From: an uncultured Clostridium sp.
Lineage (GTDB): Bacteria; Bacillota; Clostridia; Clostridiales; Clostridiaceae
Direction of reading: 5' to 3'
DNA length: 64,000 nucleotides
Assembly (NCBI GenBank): GCA_902785295.1
Contig: CACZYK010000010.1
Span: 1 to 64,000, forward strand
Position 1 is the first letter of the stretch. Every line of letters begins with the position of its first letter. The position numbers and the translations under genes are program-made. Positions 37,159-47,149 of this stretch are shown here, piece by piece. The notes beneath the pieces are model-generated. The model saw only the letters and a program-made list of their open reading frames with translations. It was not told where the DNA came from and searched no databases.

Positions 37159-38952
37159 ATGAAAAAGAAAAAATTAATCTCCACAATTACTTTAGCTTGT
37201 ATAATAACTGGTTGTTTGGGGACAAGCCTTTTAGGGTGTAAAAATTCATCTTCTAACAATAACAATATTAAAGTTAGTGAAGATGATTCTTTCTCATGGG
37301 ATAACGCAAGTGTTTATTTTGTAATAACAGACAGATTCTATGATGGTGATAAGACAAATAACAATTCCTATGGAAGAGTTTCAGAAGATTCTACAGGCTC
37401 TACTAATGGAACATTTCATGGTGGAGATATTAAAGGATTAACAAAAAAATTAAAAGAAGGTTATTTTTCTAATTTGGGAATTAATGCTATATGGATTTCC
37501 CCTCCTGTTGAGCAAATTCATGGCTTTTGTACAGGAGGAAGTGGTGAGTTTGCTCATTATGGTTATCATGGTTATTATGCTTTAGACTGGAGCTCTATAG
37601 ATAAAAATATGGGAACTGTTGAAGATATGAGAGAATTTGTTGATGAAGCTCATTCTCAAGGCATTAGAGTAATTATGGATGTGGTTATGAATCACACAGG
37701 ATATGTAACACTTCAAGATATGGTAGATTATGATTTCTACCCTACTAAAAATGATAATAAAGATATTGCAAACTGGACTCCTTCATCTTCTCAAAACTGG
37801 AGCTCTTACCATGATGAAATAATAGATTATTCTGGTCATGAAGAAGAATGGGCTAAATGGTTTGGAAGTGATTGGATAAGAGCAGGAGTTCCTGGCTACA
37901 CTACTGGAGAAGGAGATATCTTAGGAAATCTTTCAGACCTTCCTGATATAAAAACAGAAGTTACAGAAGATGTTGGACTTCCTCCTATTTTAGAAAGAAA
38001 ATGGAAAAAAGATGAGGAGGAAAAAAATGATGATTGGATAATTCCTTCTGCTGTAAAATATAGAACTGATTTAAAGGTTTCTCCTTGTGAATACATTGAA
38101 AAGTGGCTTTCTGCATGGGTTGAAGAGTTTGGTATTGATGGATTTAGATGTGATACTGCAAAACATATTGACATGTTTAGATGGAAAGAACTTAAAAATG
38201 TTTGTAGTGAAGCTTTAAATACATGGAGAAAAAATAATCCTGATAAAGCAGGTGCAAAATGGACTGATGATTTTTGGATGACAGCTGAAGTTTATGGAGC
38301 TGGCCTTGAAAAAACTGAATACTTTGATAATGGTTTTAACTCCACAATAAACTTTAAATTTTCTAAAAATGAGGAACTTGATAAATTAGAAAACCTTTAT
38401 TCAAGATATGCAGAAGCTATTAATACTGACCCAACCTTTAATGTTTTAAGCTATATTTCTTCTCATGATGAAGGTTTAACTCGTGGAAAAGACAATATGA
38501 TAAACTATGGCACAAAACTTTTATTAGCTCCTGGTGGAATAGAAATATTCTATGGAGATGAAAGCAATAGACAAGGCTTTACAAACACCATTACAACAGC
38601 AGTTGACCAAGGTAGCCGTTCTGATATGAACTGGGATTCTTTAGATGAAGCCTCTTTAAAACATTGGCAATTACTTGGCCAATTTAGAAGAAAACATCTT
38701 TCAATAGGTGCTGGAGAACATAAAATGATTTCAGAAAAAGACCCTTATGTATTCAGCAGAACCTATAAAGATGATAAAGTTATTGTTGCAGTAAATGCTT
38801 CAGGAGATACTTCAATAGATGTTTCATCAATCTGGCAAGATGGCACTGAAATTCAAGATTATTACACTAAAAATAAATGCAAGGTTTCTAATGGAAAAGT
38901 AAAATTTAAAGCTAATGAAAATGGTGTAATTTTACTAGAAGAAGTTAAATAA
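37159..38952 (+). CDS. GH13 alpha-amylase family lipoprotein
   Basis: The 597-residue secreted glycoside hydrolase has a lipoprotein signal with SLLGC (Cys27) or ITGC (Cys19). The (beta/alpha)8 barrel has region I DVVMNH, nucleophile Asp332 in GFRCDTAKH, acid/base Glu377 in WMTAEVYG, and Asp437 in SSHDEG. A C-terminal beta domain ends the protein. All catalytic residues are intact, so it should act on alpha-glucans such as maltodextrin or starch at the cell surface. The exact specificity is open. It is a single gene; GTGAGG precedes the ATG. Confidence 0.9.
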   Translation: MKKKKLISTITLACIITGCLGTSLLGCKNSSSNNNNIKVSEDDSFSWDNASVYFVITDRFYDGDKTNNNSYGRVSEDSTGSTNGTFHGGDIKGLTKKLKEGYFSNLGINAIWISPPVEQIHGFCTGGSGEFAHYGYHGYYALDWSSIDKNMGTVEDMREFVDEAHSQGIRVIMDVVMNHTGYVTLQDMVDYDFYPTKNDNKDIANWTPSSSQNWSSYHDEIIDYSGHEEEWAKWFGSDWIRAGVPGYTTGEGDILGNLSDLPDIKTEVTEDVGLPPILERKWKKDEEEKNDDWIIPSAVKYRTDLKVSPCEYIEKWLSAWVEEFGIDGFRCDTAKHIDMFRWKELKNVCSEALNTWRKNNPDKAGAKWTDDFWMTAEVYGAGLEKTEYFDNGFNSTINFKFSKNEELDKLENLYSRYAEAINTDPTFNVLSYISSHDEGLTRGKDNMINYGTKLLLAPGGIEIFYGDESNRQGFTNTITTAVDQGSRSDMNWDSLDEASLKHWQLLGQFRRKHLSIGAGEHKMISEKDPYVFSRTYKDDKVIVAVNASGDTSIDVSSIWQDGTEIQDYYTKNKCKVSNGKVKFKANENGVILLEEVK

Positions 38953-38958
38953 AATTAA

Positions 38959-39015
38959 AATAAAGCTACTCATTAATAAATATGATGATATTTTTTAATA
39001 AGTAGCTATTTTATT
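38959..39015. terminator. Bidirectional hairpin terminator
   Basis: AATAAAGCTACTCATTAA pairs with TTAATAAGTAGCTATTTTATT, with a mismatch, between the convergent amylase and ABC importer genes. Confidence 0.75.
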
Positions 39016-39038
39016 TCTAATATTTATAATTTTGCTTA

Positions 39039-39716
39039 TTAAAATATTAATCCTTCTTTTAGCTGTCCATTTTCCATAGAATAAATTCTATCTGCTGTGT
39101 TTTTTGCAAAGTCCATATCATGAGTTATTATAAGCATTGACATTCCTTTTTCACTTAATGATTTTATAACCTTTGATACTTCTCCTGTAAGGCTTGGGTC
39201 TAATGCTGAAGTAGGTTCATCAAAGCATATAAGCTTAGGCTCTAAAACAAGAGCCCTTCCAATAGCAACTCTTTGTTTTTGTCCTCCAGATAATTCAAAA
39301 GGATAATTATCTGCCTTATTTTCTAATCCTAAAAATCCTAATATCTCAAGAGCCTTTTTCTTTGCTTCTTCTTTTGGAAGATTAAAAACTCTTTGAGGTG
39401 CTTCAATTAAGTTTTCTAAAACACTCATATGTGGAAATAGGTTAAAGTTTTGAAAAACCAAGCCAATATCTTTTCTTATTTCCTTTAATTTACTCTTTTC
39501 AGCATATACTCCATCTTTACATAAAAATTTTCCGTTTATCTCTATATTTCCTTTATCAGCTTTTTCTAAAGCATTTACACATCTTAAAAATGTTGTTTTT
39601 CCTCCACCTGAAGGACCAACTACTACAAGTATCTCTCCTTCTTTTATATGTAAATCTACGCCTTTTAAAACTTCATTCTTTCCAAAGCTTTTTCTTAGTC
39701 CACTAACTTTTAGCAT
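39039..39716 (-). CDS. Polar amino acid ABC transporter ATP-binding protein
   Basis: This 225-residue ATPase has Walker A GPSGGGKTT, Q-loop VFQNFNLFPHMSV, signature LSGGQKQRVAI, Walker B LICFDEPTSALDP and H-loop ITHDMDFA. It matches the GlnQ/HisP/ArtP class. It forms an importer with the permease and binding lipoprotein genes upstream. Confidence 0.94.
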   Translation of the reverse strand: MLKVSGLRKSFGKNEVLKGVDLHIKEGEILVVVGPSGGGKTTFLRCVNALEKADKGNIEINGKFLCKDGVYAEKSKLKEIRKDIGLVFQNFNLFPHMSVLENLIEAPQRVFNLPKEEAKKKALEILGFLGLENKADNYPFELSGGQKQRVAIGRALVLEPKLICFDEPTSALDPSLTGEVSKVIKSLSEKGMSMLIITHDMDFAKNTADRIYSMENGQLKEGLIF

Positions 39717-39727
39717 GCTTGTCCTCC

Positions 39728-40366
39728 TTATTCATAATAATTAAACTTCTTTTCAATTAATGCAAATACTTTTGTAAATATTGCAACTAAAATAAGATAT
39801 ATCACTCCAACAAATATTAAAGGCACTAAAGAAGCATATCTGTTATTAGCTATTTTTCCTATTTTAAGAAGGTCATCAAGCCCTACTACATATACAAGAG
39901 ATGTATCTTTAACTAAGGTTATAACTTCATTTGCAACTGGAGGAAGTATTCTTTTAAAGGCTTGAGGAAGTATTATTCTAAAAAATGTATCCTTTGAAGA
40001 TAATCCAAGAACTTCTGCTCCCTCATATTGTCCTTTATCTATAGAAAGTATTCCTGCTCTAAATATTTCTGCAAAATATGCTGCATAATTTAATATCATA
40101 GCAATAAGAGCAGCAGGTTCTCTTGGAACACTTATTCCTACTGCTGGAAGCCCAAAATATATAAATATTATTTGCAATAACAGAGGAGTCCCTCTTAAAA
40201 TAAGGACATAAAGACCTGTTATCTTTTGTAATATTTTAAACTTAGATATCCTTCCAAGAGAGATAATAACTCCAAGAGGAAGTGAAAATATAAGTGTTAA
40301 GAAAAATACTTTTAATGTTACCTTTAAGCCTTCAAGTAGCTGAGGCATTAATTCCATAAAGCTCAT
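39728..40366 (-). CDS. Polar amino acid ABC transporter permease
   Basis: The 212-residue protein has five membrane segments. The EAA loop around FRAGILSIDKGQYEGAEVLGLS marks the HisMQ/GlnP permease family. GGAG precedes ATG 40366. It is 11 bases from the ATPase gene. Confidence 0.93.
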   Translation of the reverse strand: MSFMELMPQLLEGLKVTLKVFFLTLIFSLPLGVIISLGRISKFKILQKITGLYVLILRGTPLLLQIIFIYFGLPAVGISVPREPAALIAMILNYAAYFAEIFRAGILSIDKGQYEGAEVLGLSSKDTFFRIILPQAFKRILPPVANEVITLVKDTSLVYVVGLDDLLKIGKIANNRYASLVPLIFVGVIYLILVAIFTKVFALIEKKFNYYE

Positions 40367-40396
40367 AAATAAATGACTCCTCCATTTTATCTAATT

Positions 40397-41191
40397 CTAC
40401 TTTTCTATTATATCATCACCAAACCATTTTTTTGATAATTCTGATGCAGTTCCATCCTTTACTAATTGATCATAAGCTTTGTTCCATGCATCAATTAATT
40501 CTTTATCACCTTTTCTTACACCAACTGCATATTCTTCTTCTCCAAAGTTATCTTCTAAAACTTTGTAATTATCTGCACCCTTAAGATTTATATAGTATTT
40601 ACTTAAAACTTCATCAGCTACAACAGCATCACATCTTCCTGCTTCTAAGTCTCTTAAAGCTTCATCATTAGTTGAAAAAGTAACTAATTCTTTAAAGTTA
40701 TCTTTATAATCACCAATTGCATCAACTGCACTTGATTGGTCCTGAGCTGCTACAACTTTTCCATTTAAATCTTCCTTTGTCTTAATATCTGAATCCTTTA
40801 ATGTTATTATTATTTGCTTATTTTTTAGATATGCTTTTGTAAAATCTAATTCTTTTTTTCTTTCTTCAGTTATAGAAAATCCATTCCATATAAAATCAAT
40901 ATTTCCATTTTTCAATTCTGATTCTTTCATTGACCAATCTATTGGTTGATATTCTATCTTCTTTCCTATCTTTTTACTAATTTCTTCTGCAAGTTCTATA
41001 TCAAAGCCAGTATATTTTCCATCATCACCTTTAAATCCCATTGGAACAAAAGTATCATCAAAACCTAAAATTAAAGTATCCTTATCCATTGTATTAGTTT
41101 TTTCTTTGCTACCACAACCTACTAGGCTTATTACAAGTGTTCCTATTGTAGCGATAATTAATCCTTTTTTTACTAACTTTTTTATATCCAT
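40397..41191 (-). CDS. Amino acid ABC transporter substrate-binding lipoprotein
   Basis: This 264-residue SBP_bac_3 protein has lipobox VISLVGC (about 21-27). LILGFDDTFVPMGFKGDDG and GFDIELAEEISKKIG are typical of the glutamine/arginine/cystine-binding family. The ligand cannot be named safely. It is the first gene of the importer operon; GAGGGGG precedes the ATG. Confidence 0.93.
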   Translation of the reverse strand: MDIKKLVKKGLIIATIGTLVISLVGCGSKEKTNTMDKDTLILGFDDTFVPMGFKGDDGKYTGFDIELAEEISKKIGKKIEYQPIDWSMKESELKNGNIDFIWNGFSITEERKKELDFTKAYLKNKQIIITLKDSDIKTKEDLNGKVVAAQDQSSAVDAIGDYKDNFKELVTFSTNDEALRDLEAGRCDAVVADEVLSKYYINLKGADNYKVLEDNFGEEEYAVGVRKGDKELIDAWNKAYDQLVKDGTASELSKKWFGDDIIEK

Positions 41192-41353
41192 TTTTGTTCC
41201 CCCTCAATTTCAAACTAACAAATTTACTTTATCATACTAAAGCAATCAATGCAACCTTTTTTAATTACATAAACATTTAACCTCTCATTAATATATATTT
41301 AATAAAATATGCTAGAATATAATTATATGCTATTTTTAAAGGATGGTGAAAAA

Positions 41354-42625
41354 ATGAAATATATGATAGTAATTTCTTTTGATGCAGTATCTTCAAAAGA
41401 TTTAGAAATATTAAAAACTCTTCCTAATTTTAAGGAATTAATTAAAAATGGTTCATTAATTGAAAATGTTGAATCTGTTTATCCTTCTCTTACTTACCCT
41501 GCTCATACTACTATAGTTACAGGAAAATATCCTAAAAATCATGGAGTTATTGATAATACAATCTTTAAATTAAATGATTTTAACCCTAACTGGTATTGGT
41601 ATAAAAAATATATTAAATGTCCTACTTTATATGACTTAGCAAAAGAAAAAGGACTTAAAACTTGTTCTCTTTTATGGCCAGTTACTGCTAGAAGTTCTAA
41701 TACTATTGATTATAATATGCCAGAAATTTTTGCTCCTAAGCCATATCAAAATCAAATAATGATGTCTGCTTTTGCAGGAACATTAAAATTTCAGCTTGAT
41801 ATAAATAAAAAATTTGGACATATAAGAAAAGGAATTTCTCAACCTGCTTTAGATAATTTTGTTACTGAAACTTTTAAATATACAATAGAAAAATATAAAC
41901 CTAATCTTACTTTTGTTCATTTTACTGATGTTGATACTCAAAGACACAATTTTGGATATTTTAATAAAGAAGTTAAAGAAGCTCTTTATAGGCATGATAA
42001 AAGATTGGGAGAAATAATAGCTTCATTAAAAAAAGCTAATATATATAATGAAACTTCTATTGTTGTCTTAGGAGACCATAGCCAATTAGATGTAAAAAAT
42101 GTAATAAGACTTAATAAGCTTTTTTTAGAAAATGGTCTTATTGAAGTTAATAATAGTAATAAAATTATTAATTATAAAGCTATTTCTAAAAGTCTTGATG
42201 GTTCTTGTTACATTTATATTAAAGATAAAAAATATAAATCTAAGATTGAAGAACTTTTAAAATCTCTTAAAAATAAAAATCTTATAGATTTTTACTTAAA
42301 TAATAACGAAATTCTTCTTTCTAGTGCAGATTCTAATGCTGACTTTATGGTAGAAGCTTCATATGGGTATTATTTTATAGATACTCTTAATGGAGAATTC
42401 ATAGAAAATGTTCAAGGAAGTAATTTTCATAAAGCCACTCATGGATATTCACCAAAGAAAAAAGACTATGGAACCTTTTTTATAGGCTCTGGAGTAGATT
42501 TTAAAAAGAATGTTGTTCTTTCTTCTGGAAAACTCATAAATCATGGACCAACACTTGCAAAAATATTAGGAGTTGACTTAAAAGACACTGATGGACAAGC
42601 TGTTTTAGAAATTTTGGATATTTAA
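41354..42625 (+). CDS. Alkaline-phosphatase-fold nucleotide pyrophosphatase/phosphodiesterase
   Basis: This protein of about 423 residues starts at ATG 41354 after AAGGATGGTGA. The metal Asp is in ISFDAV, the nucleophile Thr in SLTYPAHTTIVTG, and metal ligands in FTDVDTQRHNFG and VLGDHSQ, with a late ATHGYSP. This is the type I phosphodiesterase/NPP (PF01663) family. There is no signal peptide, so it is probably cytoplasmic. It hydrolyses phosphodiester or pyrophosphate bonds of an unknown substrate. Confidence 0.87.
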   Translation: MKYMIVISFDAVSSKDLEILKTLPNFKELIKNGSLIENVESVYPSLTYPAHTTIVTGKYPKNHGVIDNTIFKLNDFNPNWYWYKKYIKCPTLYDLAKEKGLKTCSLLWPVTARSSNTIDYNMPEIFAPKPYQNQIMMSAFAGTLKFQLDINKKFGHIRKGISQPALDNFVTETFKYTIEKYKPNLTFVHFTDVDTQRHNFGYFNKEVKEALYRHDKRLGEIIASLKKANIYNETSIVVLGDHSQLDVKNVIRLNKLFLENGLIEVNNSNKIINYKAISKSLDGSCYIYIKDKKYKSKIEELLKSLKNKNLIDFYLNNNEILLSSADSNADFMVEASYGYYFIDTLNGEFIENVQGSNFHKATHGYSPKKKDYGTFFIGSGVDFKKNVVLSSGKLINHGPTLAKILGVDLKDTDGQAVLEILDI

Positions 42626-42636
42626 AAGGAGAATAC

Positions 42637-43890
42637 TTATATCCATTCTCCTTTATAAGGGTTATAATTACAAAGACTTCCTTTTGAAAAGATGTCATTA
42701 TCTTCAGCACTCATAGGTCTACAGTCTTTGCATATATACCTATATTCACAATCTTTACATACCTTTATTTTATCCTTTGATATGCTCCAAAATTCAGGAA
42801 TTATGTATTTTTCTAAAAGTTCTTCTAAAGAATTATTTCTTATGTTATATTCTTTATTAACAAATCTTTCCCCCATAATGCATGGACTTATATAACCATC
42901 ACATGTTATATTTATCTTACCCATCCAGCAACTATTTCCATTATAGTTTCTTAAAAAATCCTCTTCCTTAACAATAGAAAAATCTGCTTTTGTTTTTATT
43001 CTTCCATATTTTTCAGTTAATTCATTTGGAATTAAATATTTTTTAGATTCTCCTACATCACGTATAATATCAATTCTACTTTTAATATTAGTAAGATTAT
43101 ATAAATACCTTTTTATTTCATCTATTTTATCTTTATTATAATTCATAATAACAGAATTAGCTTGTACATACACTCCTTCTTTTCTAAGCCTTTTAATATT
43201 AGATATTGTTAAGTCAAAGCTTCCTTTGCAACCTGTTATTTTATCATGAATTTCTTTGCTATTAGAATATACTGAAGTTACTACCTTTACATTATTTTTT
43301 ATAATTGCATTTATAAGCTTTTCATTTAAAAGAGTAAGATTTGAATAAATTATTATTTCTGCTTTAGAAATATTATTTTTTATATACTCTATAAGAATTA
43401 TAATATCTTTAAAAAGTAATGGCTCTCCCCCTATTAAGGTTATTCTTTTAGGAGAGTATTTACTAAGTTCATTTATTATATTTTTCCATTCTTCTAAAGT
43501 TAATAAGTTTAAATCTTTATCCCTATTAAAGCTACAATCCATGTAGCAATGACAACATTTTAAATTGCAAGCTTTTCTAAGTTCAAGCCATATGGTATCT
43601 ATTTTCTTCTCTATATAATATTCTTTTTTAGGTTTTCCTGAAATTTCTTTCTCATCAGTAAATTTCCCTAAATTCTTATCTTCTAAAGCTTTTAAATAAA
43701 GTAAAAATTCATTTATATCTTCTTTAGAAACAACAGATTCTATATCCTTTCCATTTGTTATTTCTTTTAAATATAACTTACTTTCTTCATCTATTGAAAA
43801 AATTTTTCCATTATTTAAATTATGTATTAATCCTTTTTTATAACCACAAGTTAGTATTATTTTTTCATTTAATTTAAAATATTTTTTCAT
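42637..43890 (-). CDS. Radical SAM/SPASM domain protein
   Basis: This 417-residue protein has an N-terminal PqqD-like stretch of about 80 residues. The radical SAM cluster motif CNLKCCHC (CxxxCxxC) lies near residue 112, with GGEPLLF for SAM binding. A C-terminal SPASM region has CWMGK, SPCIMGE and CKDCEYRYICKDC, which should hold auxiliary [4Fe-4S] clusters. Such proteins modify ribosomal peptides or enzymes. No Cys-bearing precursor peptide is next to it; the only adjacent small gene encodes a glycine-zipper membrane protein without cysteines. The target is unknown. Confidence 0.85.
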   Translation of the reverse strand: MKKYFKLNEKIILTCGYKKGLIHNLNNGKIFSIDEESKLYLKEITNGKDIESVVSKEDINEFLLYLKALEDKNLGKFTDEKEISGKPKKEYYIEKKIDTIWLELRKACNLKCCHCYMDCSFNRDKDLNLLTLEEWKNIINELSKYSPKRITLIGGEPLLFKDIIILIEYIKNNISKAEIIIYSNLTLLNEKLINAIIKNNVKVVTSVYSNSKEIHDKITGCKGSFDLTISNIKRLRKEGVYVQANSVIMNYNKDKIDEIKRYLYNLTNIKSRIDIIRDVGESKKYLIPNELTEKYGRIKTKADFSIVKEEDFLRNYNGNSCWMGKINITCDGYISPCIMGERFVNKEYNIRNNSLEELLEKYIIPEFWSISKDKIKVCKDCEYRYICKDCRPMSAEDNDIFSKGSLCNYNPYKGEWI

Positions 43891-43929
43891 TTTACTTCCT
43901 TAAAAATTTATAAAACATTTTTTCGCAAA

Positions 43930-44109
43930 TTATTTCTTGTTTTTCTTAATCTTATCTAAAATAAGTCCTGCTGCAACTCCAAGCAAAAGTCCTAAAGATA
44001 CACCTAAGCCTAAAGACTCTGTAATAAAGTTTCCAATTAATACTCCTAGTAAAGTCCCTATAACTATAGTAATACTTAAATATGAAAATTCTTCTTTATT
44101 ATTGCTCAT
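43930..44109 (-). CDS. Glycine-zipper small membrane protein
   Basis: The 59-residue protein starts at ATG 44109 with AGGGGA upstream. Two membrane helices are rich in spaced glycines (GTLLGVLIG and GLGVSLGLLLGVAAG), with a basic tail KIKKNKK. There are no cysteines and no double-glycine leader. It is 39 bases upstream of the radical SAM gene and probably co-transcribed. Function unknown. Confidence 0.65.
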   Translation of the reverse strand: MSNNKEEFSYLSITIVIGTLLGVLIGNFITESLGLGVSLGLLLGVAAGLILDKIKKNKK

Positions 44110-44232
44110 AAAATCCCCTCTTAAATTTATATTTTTTCTATTGTTTTTTTCATATCTAAATGATATCATGTTCTAATAAGATTTTGTACTTATTTTTTAT
44201 TAAATAAAAATTTAAAAGAAAGGAGAGTAGTT

Positions 44233-44625
44233 ATGGAAAATACACATGATAATTTAATTCAAAAATTTGAGATTGGTTTTAAGAAATTTGAATTTGTTGA
44301 ATTTCTTTTTGTAGCTGGAAGAGTAATGGGCATTGCAACACTTCTCTTTTTTATGCTTTTACAGGGTGTAAATAGCATAAAAATTAATCTTGCACTTCTT
44401 TTAATATGTACTGTTGTAAGTTTTGTTGGACTAATATTTTATCGTAATGAAAAAGAAAATGGCTTATTGATTTATTATATAGGAGTAGCACTTCAAGGTT
44501 TATTTTTTATAATAACATCATTAATAAATAAACATTTTCAAATTACAGTATTAATATTCTTTATACTTCCACTACTTATGGGAATATGTCTATTAGCAAA
44601 GAGCTATTATACTAAAAAAGTCTAA
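44233..44625 (+). CDS. Membrane protein of unknown function
   Basis: The 130-residue protein has four membrane segments (about 22-42, 50-68, 78-97, 102-123) after a soluble N-terminal helix. AAAGGAGAG lies before the ATG. It is divergent from the glycine-zipper gene. No family was recognised. Confidence 0.65.
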   Translation: MENTHDNLIQKFEIGFKKFEFVEFLFVAGRVMGIATLLFFMLLQGVNSIKINLALLLICTVVSFVGLIFYRNEKENGLLIYYIGVALQGLFFIITSLINKHFQITVLIFFILPLLMGICLLAKSYYTKKV

Positions 44626-44636
44626 CTCAACTAAAA

Positions 44637-44718
44637 AGGGACTGTTGCACAAAGAAATTTCATAACAACATAAATTGGCAAAGCCTATGTTGTAATATTT
44701 CTTGATGTAACAGTCCCT
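44637..44718. terminator. Long imperfect hairpin between convergent genes
   Basis: AGGGACTGTT and AACAGTCCCT close an 82-base element with further internal pairs (ACAACATA with TATGTTGT, AAGAAAT with ATTTCTT). It lies 14 bases from the aminotransferase stop and likely terminates both genes. It is longer than a plain terminator and could be a repeat of another family. Confidence 0.7.
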
Positions 44719-44731
44719 AACACTTTAAAGG

Positions 44732-45949
44732 TTATTTAGATAATTCTTCAATTACTTCTTTAATTATTTCAAAAGCTTTATCACAATGTTCTTCTGTTAA
44801 TATTAAAGGTGGAACCATTCTTATTACACTTGAACCAATAGCAGTTATTAAAAGCTTCTTATCAAAGCATCCATGCTTAACATCTACTGCATTTATAGTT
44901 TCATCAAATTCAACACCCACTAATAATCCTTTTCCTCTTACATCTACTACATGAGGTAAAGTTCTTAATTTAGCTTTAAAGTATTCTCCCATCTTTTCTG
45001 CATTTTTTGCTAAATCCCTATCTAAAAGTTCTTTTATTTCAGCATATGAAGCTGCACAGCATAAAGGATTTCCACCAAATGTAGTTCCATGAGAACCTGG
45101 AGTAAATGCTTTTGCCACTTCTTCTGTTGCACAAATTGCACCTATTGGAACTCCACCACCCATAGCTTTTGCCATAGAAACTATATCTGGTTTTATTCCA
45201 TAAGTCATATAACACATTGGTTTTCCTGTTCTGCACCATCCTGTTTGAACCTCGTCTATTAATAGTAATAATCCTTTTTCATCACAGAATTCTCTTAATC
45301 CTTGTATGAATTCTGGAGTTGCAGGGTGTACTCCACCTTCACCTTGTACTGGTTCTATCATTATTGCTATTGTATTTTCAGTTACTGCATCTTTAAATGC
45401 TTGAAGATTGTTATACTCTGCATAAGTAAATCCTGGAACCATTGGTTTAAAACCTATTTGACAGCCGTTATCTGGTTGACCTGTTGCTGACATAGCACCA
45501 TAAGTTCTTCCATGGAAACCATCCTTTGCAGTTACTATGTTATATTTTTGTGGACCATACTTTTCTACCCCATATTTTCTAGCCATCTTTATCATAGCTT
45601 CATTTGCTTCTGTACCTGAGTTTTGATAGAAAATTTTATCCATTCCTATAGTTTCACATATAAGCTTTGCAAGAAGTACTTGTGGAATTGTGTATGGATA
45701 GTTAAATGTATGCATTATATCATCAGCTTGTTCTTTTATAGCAGCTACTACTTTTGGGTTACAGTTTCCTGCACTGTTTACTGCAATTCCACCATAAAAG
45801 TCTAAATATGCATTTCCTTCTTCATCATATAAATACATTCCTTCTGCTCTTTCTGCAATAAAGTCAAATCTTTCATAAGTATCTATCATATACTTATCTA
45901 CAAGTCCTTTTAATTCTTCCTTTGTTAATCCTGTGTCTTTTAATTTCAT
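44732..45949 (-). CDS. Class III aminotransferase (acetylornithine/GABA aminotransferase-like)
   Basis: This 405-residue PLP enzyme has SGTEANEAMIKMAR, the GFHGRTYGA region, IEPVQGEGGVHP, LIDEVQTGWCRTG and the Schiff-base lysine in SMAKAMGGGVPIG. It resembles ArgD and 4-aminobutyrate aminotransferases. There are no arg genes nearby; the partner is an iron alcohol dehydrogenase. An amine-to-aldehyde-to-alcohol route is therefore more likely than arginine synthesis (inference). AGGGGG precedes the ATG. Confidence 0.85.
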   Translation of the reverse strand: MKLKDTGLTKEELKGLVDKYMIDTYERFDFIAERAEGMYLYDEEGNAYLDFYGGIAVNSAGNCNPKVVAAIKEQADDIMHTFNYPYTIPQVLLAKLICETIGMDKIFYQNSGTEANEAMIKMARKYGVEKYGPQKYNIVTAKDGFHGRTYGAMSATGQPDNGCQIGFKPMVPGFTYAEYNNLQAFKDAVTENTIAIMIEPVQGEGGVHPATPEFIQGLREFCDEKGLLLLIDEVQTGWCRTGKPMCYMTYGIKPDIVSMAKAMGGGVPIGAICATEEVAKAFTPGSHGTTFGGNPLCCAASYAEIKELLDRDLAKNAEKMGEYFKAKLRTLPHVVDVRGKGLLVGVEFDETINAVDVKHGCFDKKLLITAIGSSVIRMVPPLILTEEHCDKAFEIIKEVIEELSK

Positions 45950-46018
45950 TTTTATTTCCCCCTTAGACTTAACTATGTCTTAAATTTTTAATACTATTTA
46001 AATTTATAATTTACTTTT

Positions 46019-47149
46019 TTAAAGTGCTTTTCTATATATTTCTTTGATTTCTTCTAAGCTAAATTCTACTGGATGCATCTTCATGCTTACAGCAGAAACC
46101 TTTAAGCAATTTTCTGCCATCCAATCTATATCTTCTTCTTTTATACCTTGTTCTGAAAGGTTTGTTGTTAAATCAATATCACTTAATAATTTCTTTATTG
46201 TATCTACACAATCATTTTCATCTTTTCCACCTAAAAGCTTAGAAATTTTTGAAAATTTTTCTGGTGCTCCACTTATTGAAGCTTCATAAATTACTGGAGT
46301 TAAAGCAGCTAAGCCTCTTCCATGAACTATATCTTTAAGTCCACTTGCTGGATGTTCCATACCATGAGGTGCTGTAACTCCTGCAGTATTTATAACCATA
46401 CCACCTAATGTACTTGCTAAAGTAATAGCTTCCCATCCTTTCATATCAGTAGGGTCTTTATATACATTAACTAAATTTTCACCTATAAGCTCAATTGCAT
46501 ATAATGCTTTCATTGTAGTTAAAGGTTGAGCAGATTTTGAAAGATAAGCTTCCATACTATGACATAAAGCATCAAATCCAACTGATGCTAATATATGTTT
46601 TGGCATTGTTGTCATAAGATTTGGATCTATTATAGAAGCTTTAGCAACTATTGCATTACATCTTAAAGATTTTTTATCATTATTTTCTGGATTAGTTAAA
46701 ACTGCAAATCCATTTCCTTCACTTCCAGTACCACAAGTTGTTGGAACTAATATTATTGGAAGTGCCTTTTCACTTTTCTTTAATCCAAATATGTAATCTG
46801 AAATATCACCTTCATTTAATACTATAAAAGCTATTGCCTTTGCAGCATCCATGATGCTTCCTCCACCAAGTCCTACTACAACATCACAACCTTCTTTCTT
46901 TGCTAAATCAGCACCTTCATAAGCTGTTGTAGTTAAAGGATTTTGAGCGACTTTATCAAAAATTACACTTTCAACATTAGCTTCTTTTAATAAATTTACT
47001 GCCTTATCTAAAAGACCAGATTTTTTTGTACTGCTTCTTCCTGTTACTATCAAAGCTTTTTTACCATACTTTGCTGTTTCTTTTCCAAGCTCTTCTACTT
47101 TTCCTATTCCAAAAATTAAGTTGACAGGAAGATTATAATTAAACTCCAT
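46019..47149 (-). CDS. Iron-containing alcohol dehydrogenase
   Basis: This protein of about 376 residues starts at ATG 47149 after AAAGGAGA. GGGSIMDAAKAIAFI binds NAD(P), and Fe ligands lie in GFDALCHSMEAYLS and PHGMEHPASGLKDIVHGRGL. It belongs to the butanol/4-hydroxybutyrate dehydrogenase group. It probably reduces the aldehyde made by the adjacent aminotransferase (69-base gap). The upstream region has an operator-bearing promoter and a terminator-like hairpin. Confidence 0.9.
   Translation of the reverse strand: MEFNYNLPVNLIFGIGKVEELGKETAKYGKKALIVTGRSSTKKSGLLDKAVNLLKEANVESVIFDKVAQNPLTTTAYEGADLAKKEGCDVVVGLGGGSIMDAAKAIAFIVLNEGDISDYIFGLKKSEKALPIILVPTTCGTGSEGNGFAVLTNPENNDKKSLRCNAIVAKASIIDPNLMTTMPKHILASVGFDALCHSMEAYLSKSAQPLTTMKALYAIELIGENLVNVYKDPTDMKGWEAITLASTLGGMVINTAGVTAPHGMEHPASGLKDIVHGRGLAALTPVIYEASISGAPEKFSKISKLLGGKDENDCVDTIKKLLSDIDLTTNLSEQGIKEEDIDWMAENCLKVSAVSMKMHPVEFSLEEIKEIYRKAL

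Noticed and set aside
42637..44109. Sactipeptide gene cluster
   Set aside because: The adjacent small protein has no cysteine, and no protease or exporter gene is linked.
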